This document shows, piece by piece, positions 32,717 through 41,505 of a stretch of 64,000 nt of DNA (positions are counted from its first letter, which is position 1; each line of letters starts with the position of its first letter). Where the stretch lies: NCBI RefSeq assembly GCF_002245535.1, contig NZ_NKCN01000007.1, forward strand, positions 1-64,000, given 5' to 3'. Source of the DNA: Mycobacterium lehmannii. GTDB lineage: Bacteria; Actinomycetota; Actinomycetes; Mycobacteriales; Mycobacteriaceae. The notes under the pieces are model-generated. The model did no database searches. It saw only the letters and a list, made by a program, of their open reading frames with translations, and had not been told where the DNA came from. The translations under genes and the position numbers were made by a program.

Positions 32717-34804
32717 TTAAGAAAGCGCTTTCAGGCTGGCTTCGGGGGTGAGGTCCAGCCGTCGCAGCAGTTGAGCGTTGAGCGCCACCACGACCGTCGA
32801 CGCCGACATCAAGATCGCGCCGACGGACATCGGCAGGATGAAGCCGACCGGCGCCAGCACCCCCGCGGCCAGCGGCACCGACACCAAGTTGTATCCCGCT
32901 GCCCACCAAAGGTTTTGCTGCATCTTGCGGTATGCGGCCCGAGAGAGCTGCAGCACCGACAGCACCGAGCGCGGATCCGAGCCGGCCAGGATCACCCCGG
33001 CCGAGCCGATCGCCACGTCGGTTCCCGCGCCGATCGCGATGCCGACATCGGCCTGGGCAAGCGCGGGGGCGTCGTTGACGCCGTCCCCCACCATCGCCAC
33101 CTTGCGCCCGTCCCGCTGCAACTGGGCCACCTTTGCCGCCTTGTCCTCCGGTCGTACCCCGGCGAACACCCGCTCGATCCCCAAGCCGGCGGCCACCGAC
33201 TGCGCGACGGCCTCCGCGTCGCCGGTGATCATCACCACTTCGATGCCCAGCTTGGTCAGCGCCTCGACCACCTGGCGGGACTCCGGTCGCACCTCGTCAG
33301 CCAGCTTGATCGCACCGGCGGCCTCACCGTCGACCACGACGTGCAGGATGATCGCCCCTTCGTCGCGCCACTGTCCCGTTTCGGGCAGGTCGGCGAGCCC
33401 CGCTTCGGCCAGCATCCGCGGCCCGCCGACCTGAACGGTGCTGCCCTCGACCATGGCCTTGACGCCCACCGCCGGGGACGAGCTGAAGTCGGTGGTCGGC
33501 GGCAGGTTCAGCGAGCGGTCGCGCGCGGCCGCGACGATCGCCTCGGCCAGCGGATGCTCGGAGTACGCCTCGGCCGCCGCCGCCCACGTCAGGACATCCT
33601 CGGCGGAACGGCCGGGTGCGGTCGCGACCGCGGTGACCGTCGGCTCGCCCTTGGTCAGCGTGCCCGTCTTGTCGAACAGCACGGCTTCGACGGTCCGCAT
33701 GCTCTCCAGCGCCAGCCGGTCCTTGATCAGAACGCCTCCGCGTGCGGCGCGTTCGGTGGCGATCGAGACCACCAGCGGTATCGCCAGCCCCAGAGCGTGC
33801 GGGCAGGCGATCACCAGGACGGTAATGGTCCTGATGACGGCCGCGGCGGGCAAACCCACGAACGACCACACCACGGTCGTAACGATCGCCGCCGACAGCG
33901 CGAACCAGAACAGCCAACCCGCCGCCCTGTCGGCCAGGCGCTGCGCCCGCGACGACGAGTTCTGCGCTTCGGTCACCAACCGCTGGATACCGGCCAGCGT
34001 CGTGTCGTCGCCGACCGCGCTGACCTGCACCCGCAGCCCTGAGTCGGTGGCCACCGTGCCGGCCACGACGTGGTCGCCCGCCTCGCGGCGAACCGGCCGC
34101 GATTCGCCGGTGACCATCGACTCGTCGACGTCCGCCGTACCGGCGATGATCTCGCCGTCGGCCGGGATGTTGCCTCCGGGGCGCACCAGCACGACGTCGC
34201 CCACACGCAACTCGGCCGGTGCGACGATCTCCGTGCCGCCGTCGACGACCCGCTCGGCCTCGTCGGGCAGCAGCGCCGCCAGGGAGTCGAGCGCCGATGT
34301 GGTCTGCGCGAGCGAGCGCATCTCGATCCAGTGCCCGAGCAGCATGATCACGATCAGCAGTGCCAGTTCCCACCAGAAGTCCAGCTCGTGGTGCAAGACA
34401 CCGAGGCTCGCGCCCCAGGACGACAGGAACGCGACCGTGATCGCCAGCCCGATCAGCAGCATCATTCCCGGTGCGCGGGAACGGATTTCATTGACGGCCC
34501 CGGACAGGAAGGGCCGCCCGCCCCAGACGTACATCACGGTGCCGAGCACCGGCGGCACCCATCGGACCCCGGGGATGTCGGGCAGCGAGTAGCCGAGGAT
34601 CATCGAGAACATCCCCGACAGCGCGACCGTGGGGACGGCGAGCACGAGCATGGTCCAGAACAGGCGCCGGAACTCGGCGACGTGGCCAGAATGATCGTGG
34701 CCGCCCGAGTGGTCTTGGCCCTGCGGATGGTCGTGCCCCGAATGACCGACCGCGGCCGTGTCTGGGTGCTGGGCGCCATGGCCGGCGTGCGTCATAGCGG
34801 CCAT
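32717..34804 (-). CDS. CopB-type heavy-metal (copper) P-type ATPase
   Basis: This P1B ATPase of 695 residues probably exports copper. The His-rich cytoplasmic N-terminus (HSGHDHPQGQDHSGGHDHSGH) replaces the CxxC metal domain. The transmembrane metal site is CPH (LVIACPHALGLAIPL), the CopB subclass signature. Also visible are TGES in the actuator, DKTGTLTKGEPT with the phosphorylated Asp, SEHPLAEAI in the N domain and GDGVNDAPAL. Two starts (34804 and in-frame 34795) are possible; the operator ends 2 bp from the first. It is divergent to a thioesterase gene. Confidence 0.92.
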   Translation of the reverse strand: MAAMTHAGHGAQHPDTAAVGHSGHDHPQGQDHSGGHDHSGHVAEFRRLFWTMLVLAVPTVALSGMFSMILGYSLPDIPGVRWVPPVLGTVMYVWGGRPFLSGAVNEIRSRAPGMMLLIGLAITVAFLSSWGASLGVLHHELDFWWELALLIVIMLLGHWIEMRSLAQTTSALDSLAALLPDEAERVVDGGTEIVAPAELRVGDVVLVRPGGNIPADGEIIAGTADVDESMVTGESRPVRREAGDHVVAGTVATDSGLRVQVSAVGDDTTLAGIQRLVTEAQNSSSRAQRLADRAAGWLFWFALSAAIVTTVVWSFVGLPAAAVIRTITVLVIACPHALGLAIPLVVSIATERAARGGVLIKDRLALESMRTVEAVLFDKTGTLTKGEPTVTAVATAPGRSAEDVLTWAAAAEAYSEHPLAEAIVAAARDRSLNLPPTTDFSSSPAVGVKAMVEGSTVQVGGPRMLAEAGLADLPETGQWRDEGAIILHVVVDGEAAGAIKLADEVRPESRQVVEALTKLGIEVVMITGDAEAVAQSVAAGLGIERVFAGVRPEDKAAKVAQLQRDGRKVAMVGDGVNDAPALAQADVGIAIGAGTDVAIGSAGVILAGSDPRSVLSVLQLSRAAYRKMQQNLWWAAGYNLVSVPLAAGVLAPVGFILPMSVGAILMSASTVVVALNAQLLRRLDLTPEASLKALS

Positions 34805-34806
34805 GC

Positions 34807-34825
34807 TATACCCCCTAGGGGTATA
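34807..34825. promoter_or_regulatory. Copper-repressor (RicR/CsoR-type) palindrome
   Basis: TATACCCC (34807-34814) and GGGGTATA (34818-34825) form a perfect 8-bp inverted repeat with a 3-nt centre. It contains TACCC-N5-GGGTA, the mycobacterial RicR box. It is placed next to the start of the copper ATPase gene in a 54-bp divergent spacer. Confidence 0.8.
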
Positions 34826-34858
34826 TGGCCAGGGCTTGTTCGGTCACGCTGTACCTCG

Positions 34859-35662
34859 ATGTCGCATCCACTGAACACTCCGCTGGGCCGGTTCGGCATC
34901 GTGACGTCCACGGACGCGCCCGGTGAGTGCGTGGCCTCGATCCCGGTGGGCGGCATGGTGAACCCGCTGACGGGCGCCCCGACGATCGCGCCCATGGCGA
35001 TGCTCGTCGACCACGCGTGCGGCCTGGTCAACCACCGGCGCCGCGCCGCCGATGAGTGGACGGTGTCCAGCGAGCTGTCTCTGGAAGCCGATCCCGACGC
35101 CGCCGAAATCATCGCGGGCACCCCGGATGTACCGGTGGTCGCGACCGCCCGACCGTTCGGCGCCAAGAGCGACGTCGCGTTGGCGTTGTGCGAGCTGACG
35201 CACCGCGACACCGTGCTCGCCACGGCCACCGTGCGTTCGTTCTACATCCACTCACCCGCCGACATCGCACCGTTTCCCGACGGTCCGTCCGGCCCGCTGC
35301 CGCCGGGCACGCTCGCCGACCGGATGGCGGTTCGCGTCGCCGAGAGCGGCGGCGCGGGGCGGGTTCTGCTGCAGGACGAGGACCCCGTTTTGAACAACGC
35401 GATCGGCATCGTGCACGGCGGGGTGACCGCCATGGCGCTGGAACTGGTGGCGTCGGCGGCACTCGACACCGATGGTTCAGACCGGCCGCTGCGGACCGCG
35501 TCGTTGCGGGTCAACTTCATGCGGCCCTTCCGCAGTGGACCCGAATCTCGTTATGTGGGAACCGCTTTGCGCATCGGGCGCCGGACGGGCGTCGCCGAGG
35601 GGCAAGCCGTCGGCCCCGGTGGAGGTGTGGCGATCCTCGCCAGACTGACCGCATACCGCTGA
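34859..35662 (+). CDS. PaaI-type acyl-CoA thioesterase, double hotdog
   Basis: This 267-residue protein contains two hotdog halves: the first around MVNPLTGAPTIAPMAMLVDHACG, the second around NNAIGIVHGGVTAMALELVA and LRVNFMRPFRSG. The second carries the typical HGG catalytic-loop motif. Family members hydrolyse acyl- or aryl-CoA thioesters. The ATG at 34859 begins the first hotdog; the long open frame upstream is antisense to the ATPase gene. It is followed 24 bp later by the ClC channel gene, possibly in one transcript. The substrate is unknown. Confidence 0.82.
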   Translation: MSHPLNTPLGRFGIVTSTDAPGECVASIPVGGMVNPLTGAPTIAPMAMLVDHACGLVNHRRRAADEWTVSSELSLEADPDAAEIIAGTPDVPVVATARPFGAKSDVALALCELTHRDTVLATATVRSFYIHSPADIAPFPDGPSGPLPPGTLADRMAVRVAESGGAGRVLLQDEDPVLNNAIGIVHGGVTAMALELVASAALDTDGSDRPLRTASLRVNFMRPFRSGPESRYVGTALRIGRRTGVAEGQAVGPGGGVAILARLTAYR

Positions 35663-35686
35663 TCTGCGCACTAGCATCTGGAGACC

Positions 35687-37111
35687 ATGGCCGAGACCCG
35701 TGAAACCGGCGGCGGCCTCGGGGGATTCGTTCGACGCTCCGGCTACATCCGTAAGTGGCTGATTCTCGGGATCGCGATCGGCGTCATCGCCGGCCTCGGC
35801 GCGGTGGTGTTCTATCTGGCGCTCGACTATGCGGGCGACTTCCTGCTCGGTGACCTGGCCGGCTACCGGATCCCCAAACCGGTCGGCGACGGCGGCGATC
35901 CCGGCTCGGCGGGCTTCGACCGGCCGTGGGCCATCCCACTGGTGGTCTGCGGCGGCGCTCTCGTATCGGCGTGGCTGGTCGCGAAGTTCGCACCCGAGGC
36001 CGAAGGGCACGGCACCGACAGCGCGATCGAAGCCGTGCACACCGACCCCCGCGCCATCCGGGGACGAGCCATCGTCATCAAGACCATCGCCAGCGCCCTG
36101 ACCATCGGGTCGGGCGGCTCCGGCGGCCGCGAAGGCCCCGCCGCGCAGATCTCCGCGGGCTTCGGATCCATGCTGACCCGCTGGCTGAACCTGTCCGACG
36201 AGGACGGGCGGATCGCGGTGTCGCTCGGCATCGGGTCGGGTATCGGGGCGATCTTCGGCGCCCCGCTCGGCGGCGCGGTGCTTGCGGCCTCGATCGTGTA
36301 CCGCCGAGATTTCGACTACCGGGCGTTGATACCGGGATTCATCACCTCGGCGACCGCCTACTCGGTACTGGGTTCGATCCTCGGCTTCGACCCGCTGTTC
36401 GGATTCGTCGCCGCCGACTACCGCTTCGACAGCCCGCTCGATCTGGGCTGGTTCGTCGTGCTCGGAGTCGTCGCGGCCGGCGTCGGCTACCTCTACGCGC
36501 GCATCTTCTACGGAACCGTCGCACTGACCGGTCGGCTGCCCGGCCACAAGGTGTTCAAACCCGCGGTCGGCGGGCTGGCGGTGGGACTGCTGGGCCTGGC
36601 GATCCCGCAGGTTCTGGCCAGCGGATACGGATGGGCGCAGAAGGCCACGGCCACCGACACACTGATGGCGATACCGCTGTGGATCGTGCTGCTCCTGCCG
36701 CTCGCCAAGATCGTGGCGACGTCGTTGTCGATCGGCACCGGCGGTTCGGGCGGCATCTTCGGGCCGGGTGTCGTGGTAGGCGCCTTCGTCGGCGCCGCGC
36801 TGTGGCGACTGGGCGATCTGGTCGACGCCCCTGGAATCCCCGACAGCCCCGCCACCTTCGTCGTCGTCGGCATGATGGCGTGCTTCGGCAGTGTCGCGCA
36901 CGCGCCGCTGGCCGTGATGATCATGGTGGCGGAGATGACCGGCTCGTTTTCGGTGATCCCGTGCGCGATGGTCGCCGTCGGTATCGCCTACATGTTGATG
37001 TCGCGCACCGACGTCTCGATCTACCGCGCGCAGCGCCTGGACCGGGAAGCCGCCGACGCCGCGCGTGGCGCCGACGGACGCCGGCCACCTCCGCCCGAAA
37101 CGACTACTTGA
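35687..37111 (+). CDS. ClC-family chloride channel/antiporter
   Basis: This 474-residue membrane protein has the ClC selectivity motifs: a GSGGSGGREGPAAQI segment (GSGxP- and GREGP-like) and GTGGSGGIFGPGVVVG (GxFxP-like). About ten to twelve hydrophobic helices are visible. The family includes channels and Cl-/H+ exchangers; the proton-gating glutamate of GREGP is present, favouring an exchanger. The charged C-terminal tail lacks CBS domains. Its 3' end overlaps the convergent dps by 8 bp. Confidence 0.9.
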   Translation: MAETRETGGGLGGFVRRSGYIRKWLILGIAIGVIAGLGAVVFYLALDYAGDFLLGDLAGYRIPKPVGDGGDPGSAGFDRPWAIPLVVCGGALVSAWLVAKFAPEAEGHGTDSAIEAVHTDPRAIRGRAIVIKTIASALTIGSGGSGGREGPAAQISAGFGSMLTRWLNLSDEDGRIAVSLGIGSGIGAIFGAPLGGAVLAASIVYRRDFDYRALIPGFITSATAYSVLGSILGFDPLFGFVAADYRFDSPLDLGWFVVLGVVAAGVGYLYARIFYGTVALTGRLPGHKVFKPAVGGLAVGLLGLAIPQVLASGYGWAQKATATDTLMAIPLWIVLLLPLAKIVATSLSIGTGGSGGIFGPGVVVGAFVGAALWRLGDLVDAPGIPDSPATFVVVGMMACFGSVAHAPLAVMIMVAEMTGSFSVIPCAMVAVGIAYMLMSRTDVSIYRAQRLDREAADAARGADGRRPPPPETTT

Positions 37112-37667
37112 CCGGCGCCTTCTTCTTGGCCTGGCTGGCGGCGTCCTTCTCCGTCGACGCGCCCTTGTTGGCCAACTGGCCACCGGAATTCTCCAGGTGC
37201 GCACGCACGAACCACTGGAACTTCTCCAGCTCCGCGGCATGGCCGATCAGCATGTCCTCGGTGACCGGATCGGAATCCTCGGCGTCCTCGATGTTCTTTC
37301 GGGTGTCCTCGATGACTCCGTCGTAGACGAGATCGAGTGCGGCCAAGTGTGCCTGCACGGTGTCGCGGTCCAGCGAGTAGTCATCCCAGGAGCGGTCGCC
37401 GATGATCGCGCCCGGCGTGCCCTTCGGCGAGTAGCCCAGAGTCGCGATGCGCTCGGCGACCTCGTCGGCGTAGCCACGCACCAACTCGACCTGCGGGTCG
37501 ATCATCTCGTGGACTCCGATGAAGTTCGGGCCCACCACATTCCAGTGAATGTGCTTGAGGGTCAGGTGCAGATCGTTGTACCGGCTCAGCTGCTTCTGCA
37601 GCAGCTCGGCCATCTTGGCCGCGTCTTTGTCGGTCATACCCGGAACGGTGTACTGAGACTTAGGCAT
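37104..37667 (-). CDS. dps: Dps, DNA-binding ferritin-like protein
   Basis: This starvation-protection Dps of 187 residues shows the intersubunit ferroxidase ligands in HIHWNVVGPNFIGVHEMID. It nearly matches M. smegmatis Dps1 over LKHIHWNVVGPNF and QVELVRGYADEVAERIATLG. It oxidises Fe2+ with H2O2 and coats DNA. The C-terminal Lys/Ala tail (STEKDAASQAKKKAPVK) is the DNA-binding type of extension. The ATG at 37667 follows a good AAGGAG site; an in-frame ATG at 37685 is less likely. Confidence 0.95.
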   Translation of the reverse strand: MPKSQYTVPGMTDKDAAKMAELLQKQLSRYNDLHLTLKHIHWNVVGPNFIGVHEMIDPQVELVRGYADEVAERIATLGYSPKGTPGAIIGDRSWDDYSLDRDTVQAHLAALDLVYDGVIEDTRKNIEDAEDSDPVTEDMLIGHAAELEKFQWFVRAHLENSGGQLANKGASTEKDAASQAKKKAPVK

Positions 37668-37748
37668 GGGAAAGCTCCTTTGCACGCATACGGTGTCGAG
37701 GCTTCGACTACCCGCTGCGTCGGCGAGGTAATCACCACGTCACAGGCG

Positions 37749-38660
37749 TCACATCTCGATCAGATTCGGAATCGCCATGCGCGGGCCGAACCGCGGAAGC
37801 ACCGCAAGACCGCTCACTTCCAACAAGCGCACAGCGCGGTGACGGTGCGGGCGAAGCGGTTCGAGCAACTCGACCATCGCGGGATCGTCGATCGGATGGC
37901 CCAGCAGGCTCCACCCGACCATCTTCGCCAGGTGGTAGTCGCCGACCGAGAGCGCATCCGCGTCACCGAACGCGCGCTGACTCGTCTCTGCCGCGGTCCA
38001 CTCGCCGACCCCGGGCAGCGACGCCATCGCCGTGCGCGCCTTCGCCGGTGACCGGGCGCCCAGTCGTTCCAGCGAGTCGGCGCGCTGAGCGCACACGACG
38101 ACGGTGCGCGCGCGGCGCGGATCGACGTTGGCGCGGTGGAACTCCCACGACGGGATGCGGCGCCAGACGTCACCGGGCGGTGGCACCCGCATGTGCGCGG
38201 GCGCCGGTCCGGGTGCGGGGGCGCCGTACTTGGTGACCAGCAGCCGCCACGCGCGGCGCGCGTCCTTGCCGTAGACCCGCTGTTCGAGCACCGCGGGAAT
38301 CAGGGCTTCGAGCACGCGGTCGGTGCGGCCCAGCCGAAGATGCCGCACGCGTCGATGTGCGGCGGCGATGGTCGGTTCCGTGGGCGCGAAGCCGACGCTG
38401 TCGTCGTACGCGCCGAGTTGGGCGGGCAGGGTCTCGGCGAATTCGGTCGCGCCGTCACCCCACGCTTCGCAGTCGACGGTGTTGGGTGCCGATTTGGTGA
38501 GGCGCGCGGTGACCGGGCCGCTACGCATCAGGCTGGTGCGCCAGATCGCGCCGTCGGGGGCGTCGAAGTAGCAGGGGTCCTTTCGGCCACGCCGCAGCGG
38601 CGCCAAGGTCAACGCGGGGCTGACCGGGCCGTCGAAGACGACCCTGACCGAGGTGTGCAC
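37749..38660 (-). CDS. AlkA-like DNA-3-methyladenine glycosylase family protein
   Basis: This 303-residue protein contains the helix-hairpin-helix glycosylase fold: LIPAVLEQRVYGKDARRAWRLL and the HhH-GPD hairpin ASLPGVGEWTAAETSQRAFGDADALSVGDYHL. The conserved Asp is available in DADALSVGDYH. The N-terminal domain is diverged from classic AlkA. It probably removes alkylated bases. The start GTG/ATG at 38660 leaves a 27-bp gap to the DUF427 gene upstream on the same strand, so the two may be co-transcribed. Confidence 0.82.
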   Translation of the reverse strand: MHTSVRVVFDGPVSPALTLAPLRRGRKDPCYFDAPDGAIWRTSLMRSGPVTARLTKSAPNTVDCEAWGDGATEFAETLPAQLGAYDDSVGFAPTEPTIAAAHRRVRHLRLGRTDRVLEALIPAVLEQRVYGKDARRAWRLLVTKYGAPAPGPAPAHMRVPPPGDVWRRIPSWEFHRANVDPRRARTVVVCAQRADSLERLGARSPAKARTAMASLPGVGEWTAAETSQRAFGDADALSVGDYHLAKMVGWSLLGHPIDDPAMVELLEPLRPHRHRAVRLLEVSGLAVLPRFGPRMAIPNLIEM

Positions 38661-38687
38661 CGGCCAAGGTTATGCCGGGCCTACGCG

Positions 38688-39068
38688 TTATGCGTGAACG
38701 ACGGTGACCTCAGCCTTGTCCGGGTAGAACGCGACGTGACCGGCGATGGGGGCGACGGCGGGGTAGGGCTTCTCGTAGGTCCAGATGGCGTCCTCGACGA
38801 CCGCGCCGCTGCCGGTCACCAGGTCGTAGTAGCTGGCGTCGCCCTTGAACGGGCAGTACGTCTGGGTGTCGCTGGGCCTGAGTTTGTCTTGGATGACGTC
38901 GTTGTGCGGGATGTACTGCACCGCCGGATAGGTCGACTCCCGCAGCGTCAACGCCCGATCTGTGTCGGCGACGATCTCGCCGTTCACCCGGACGGTGACG
39001 TGTCTGCCGGTCGGCTCGACGGTGATGGGGTGCTCCGCGGTGGGCTCGAGTACGGGTCGATCGCTCAT
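38688..39068 (-). CDS. DUF427 domain protein
   Basis: This 126-residue single-domain DUF427 protein has the typical LRESTYPAVQYIPHNDV, TYCPFKGDASYYDL and AIWTYEKPYPAV segments. The fold is a small beta-barrel; no activity is established. The ATG at 39068 is chosen over the open extension to 39266, which is antisense to the HNH gene. It is probably transcribed with the glycosylase gene downstream. Confidence 0.88.
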   Translation of the reverse strand: MSDRPVLEPTAEHPITVEPTGRHVTVRVNGEIVADTDRALTLRESTYPAVQYIPHNDVIQDKLRPSDTQTYCPFKGDASYYDLVTGSGAVVEDAIWTYEKPYPAVAPIAGHVAFYPDKAEVTVVHA

Positions 39069-39130
39069 GTCATGGCCAACGCACGAGGTGCCGGTCGGAA
39101 TTCCGGACGTGTCGGTGGGTGGTGGCATAG

Positions 39131-39146
39131 TCGAACACATGTTCGG
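39131..39146 (+). promoter_or_regulatory. LexA (SOS) box at the 13E12-family gene start
   Basis: TCGAAC-ACAT-GTTCGG matches the mycobacterial SOS box TCGAACN4GTTCGA at 11 of 12 defined positions. A CATAGT -10 element (39126-39131) abuts it, and the ATG at 39139 sits inside the box, so the message is predicted to be leaderless and LexA-repressed. Confidence 0.85.
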
Positions 39147-40695
39147 ATCGGACTTCGCAGAGGCGGACGACGCCGCTGTGGTCGCCGCTATCGCCGAGGG
39201 TGCACGTGCGGAGGCGCAAGCCGCCGCACGCCGGCTCGCGGCCATTGCAGAGTTGGTCCGGCGCAAGGTGTGCGATGACGACGAGCGGCAGCGGTCGGCG
39301 TTCGATCCGTGGGACAGCGTCGCCGCCGAGGTGGCTGCGGCGATGACGGTCGGTCATCGGCGCGCTTCGGGGCAGATGCGCATCGCGCAGGCGCTGCGCG
39401 AGCGGCTGCCACAGGTGGCCGCCTTGTTCGAGCAGGGCGGTATCAGTGCGCGGATCGTCTCGACGATCACCTGGCGCACCACGTTGGTCGAAGATCCTGA
39501 GGCGTTGGCACTCATCGACACCGCGCTCGCACAACGGGCGTCTCGATTGAGTCCGCTGTCGGAGCGGCGACTCGACGACGCAGTCGACGCGCTCGTCCAC
39601 CGGTTCGACCCGCTCGCGGTGCGGAAGTCGAAGACAGCGGCGCGCAGCCGAGACTTCCACTTCGGTGACGAAGAAGACCCGGCCGGCACGACTTCGGTGT
39701 GGGGCCGGTTGTTGGCCACCGACGCCGCCGCCCTCAAACGGCGCCTCGCCGAGATGATGAAGGGGCTGTGCGACAACGATCCGCGCAGTATGGGCGAGCG
39801 GCGCTCCGACGCGATCGGCGCCTTGGGCGCCGGCCAAACCCAATTGGCTTGTGCGTGCGGATCACCGACATGCGCCGCTGCCGGTGTGCAGGCGTCGAAC
39901 GTCCAAATACACGTGATCGCCGACCAAGCCGCGATCGACGGTGCCACTGGCGCTGCCGCTGCCCGCGAAAATGCGGCTGCCGCTGCCGAACACAATGCCG
40001 CTCCTGCTGCCGACGGGCCCGCCGCTCACGCTGCCGAAGGCAACGCGGACCGCACCACCATAGGCGACAGAGGCGGCGACGCCTCACCCCCTGCGGAAGG
40101 AAAAAAGCCCCAGAAACAAGGCACCGCAGTGCTGCTAGGCCACGGGGCGTTGCCCACGTTCCTACTGCCCTGGCTGATCAGCCGCGGGGCGAAGGTGCGC
40201 CCGATCAAGATGCCGGGGTCGGAAGCCGAGTCGCGGTATCAGCCGTCAGCGGCGCTGGCCGAATTCGTGCGCATGCGGGATATGTACTGTCGCGCACCGG
40301 GATGCGACGTGCCCGCCGACCTCTGCGACATCGATCACACGACCCCGTGGCCCCTGGGACCCACGCATCCGTCGAACCTCAAATGCCTGTGCCGTAAGAA
40401 CCACCTGATGAAGACATTCTGCGGCGGCCCTGACGGCTGGCGCGACATACAGCTTCCGGATGGGACTGTCATCTGGACCGCGCCGAGCGGCCTCACCTAT
40501 ACCACCCACCCCGGTAGCAAGCTGTTCTTCGAATGGGACACGACCACGGCCAACCTGCCACCGCCACCGGATACTCCACCGCCCGTGACCGATCGCGCCG
40601 CGAAGATGCCGAAGCGAAGACGCACTCGCGCGGCCGAATTCGCCGCACGGATCAGAGCCGAGCGGGCACGCAATGTCGACCCTGCACCGTTCTGA
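39139..40695 (+). CDS. 13E12/DUF222-family HNH endonuclease-like protein
   Basis: This 518-residue protein of the mycobacterial REP13E12 family has an N-terminal DUF222 helical region (residues about 1-230). An Ala-rich low-complexity linker follows (residues about 270-325, visible as GCTGCC runs). The C-terminal HNH nuclease motif comprises CRAPGCDVPADLCDIDHTTPW and LKCLCRKNHLMKTF with its Cys/His zinc ligands. Family copies in M. tuberculosis also carry SOS boxes and serve as phage integration sites (from memory). It is probably DNA-damage induced; its biological role is unknown. Confidence 0.88.
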   Translation: MFGSDFAEADDAAVVAAIAEGARAEAQAAARRLAAIAELVRRKVCDDDERQRSAFDPWDSVAAEVAAAMTVGHRRASGQMRIAQALRERLPQVAALFEQGGISARIVSTITWRTTLVEDPEALALIDTALAQRASRLSPLSERRLDDAVDALVHRFDPLAVRKSKTAARSRDFHFGDEEDPAGTTSVWGRLLATDAAALKRRLAEMMKGLCDNDPRSMGERRSDAIGALGAGQTQLACACGSPTCAAAGVQASNVQIHVIADQAAIDGATGAAAARENAAAAAEHNAAPAADGPAAHAAEGNADRTTIGDRGGDASPPAEGKKPQKQGTAVLLGHGALPTFLLPWLISRGAKVRPIKMPGSEAESRYQPSAALAEFVRMRDMYCRAPGCDVPADLCDIDHTTPWPLGPTHPSNLKCLCRKNHLMKTFCGGPDGWRDIQLPDGTVIWTAPSGLTYTTHPGSKLFFEWDTTTANLPPPPDTPPPVTDRAAKMPKRRRTRAAEFAARIRAERARNVDPAPF

Positions 40696-40777
40696 GAGCG
40701 GAAACCGGCTAGTGCGGTCGGTCGGTCTTACTCAAGTCGTACGCCGTCCGGACTTAAGCAGGTGGTGTAATCGGCTG

Positions 40778-41434
40778 ATGGCAGAACTTGAACGGCACGG
40801 CGCGGTGTATGTGTTGATCCTCGGCGAGGACGAGAACCGTTTCCACCCCGACCGGCTGACCGCGATGAACTCGGCACTCGACGAGGTGGAGGCCGCCGAC
40901 GGGCCGAGGGCCGTCGTCACGACCGGCAGCGGCAAGTTCTACTCCAACGGCCTGGACCTGGACTTCATGGCCGCCAATCCCGATGTGGCTGAGGCCAATC
41001 TGGGCGACGTCCACGCGCTGTTGGCACGCGTGCTGGCGTTCCCGGCACCGATCATCGCCGCGGTGCAAGGGCACGCGTTCGCCGCGGGCGCGATGCTGGC
41101 GCTGGCCCACGACCAGATCGTGATGCGCGCCGATCGCGGCTTCTTCTGCCTGCCGGAGGTCGACCTCGGCATCCCGTTCACGGCCGGGATGAACGCCCTC
41201 ATCCGGTCCCGCCTGCCGATCGCGACCGCACACGAGGCGATGACCACCGCGCGACGGTACGGCGGCGAGGACGCCCTCGCGGCAGGAATCGCCGCGGCCA
41301 CCGCTGGGGAGGGTGACGTCCTCAACGCAGCGGTCGACCGCGCCGATGCGCTGGCCGCCAAAGCCGGCGCGGTGTTCGGCACGATCAAGGCGCGCTTGTA
41401 CGCGGAAGTGATCGCCGAACTGAAGGTGCGTTAG
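40778..41434 (+). CDS. Enoyl-CoA hydratase/isomerase family protein (short)
   Basis: This 219-residue crotonase-fold protein is about 40 residues shorter than a normal hydratase. The oxyanion-hole segments are GSGKFYSNGLDLDFM and VQGHAFAAGAMLALAHD, and a Glu lies in CLPEVDLGIPF. It resembles the short delta3,delta2-enoyl-CoA isomerase-like group. The ATG at 40778 begins the conserved fold; the upstream open part overlaps the HNH gene. It stands alone, 82 bp after that gene. Confidence 0.85.
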   Translation: MAELERHGAVYVLILGEDENRFHPDRLTAMNSALDEVEAADGPRAVVTTGSGKFYSNGLDLDFMAANPDVAEANLGDVHALLARVLAFPAPIIAAVQGHAFAAGAMLALAHDQIVMRADRGFFCLPEVDLGIPFTAGMNALIRSRLPIATAHEAMTTARRYGGEDALAAGIAAATAGEGDVLNAAVDRADALAAKAGAVFGTIKARLYAEVIAELKVR

Positions 41435-41505
41435 CCGCCGAAACTGAACAATTGCACGATCTTTCCGGCATTTTCATACATAGCTTCAGTTTCGAGTGCA
41501 ACAGC

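Noticed and set aside
32506..32751. 81-codon frame in the gltB-copper ATPase gap
   Set aside because: It overlaps the ATPase coding end, has no ribosome-binding site and shows no conserved pattern.
34070..34858. 263-codon N-terminal extension of the thioesterase
   Set aside because: It is antisense to the copper ATPase gene and lacks a fold; the hotdog domain starts after 34859.
39846..40090. Repetitive GCTGCC-rich DNA that could suggest a tandem repeat or CRISPR
   Set aside because: It encodes the Ala-rich linker of the 13E12-family protein in frame. There are no regular repeat-spacer units.
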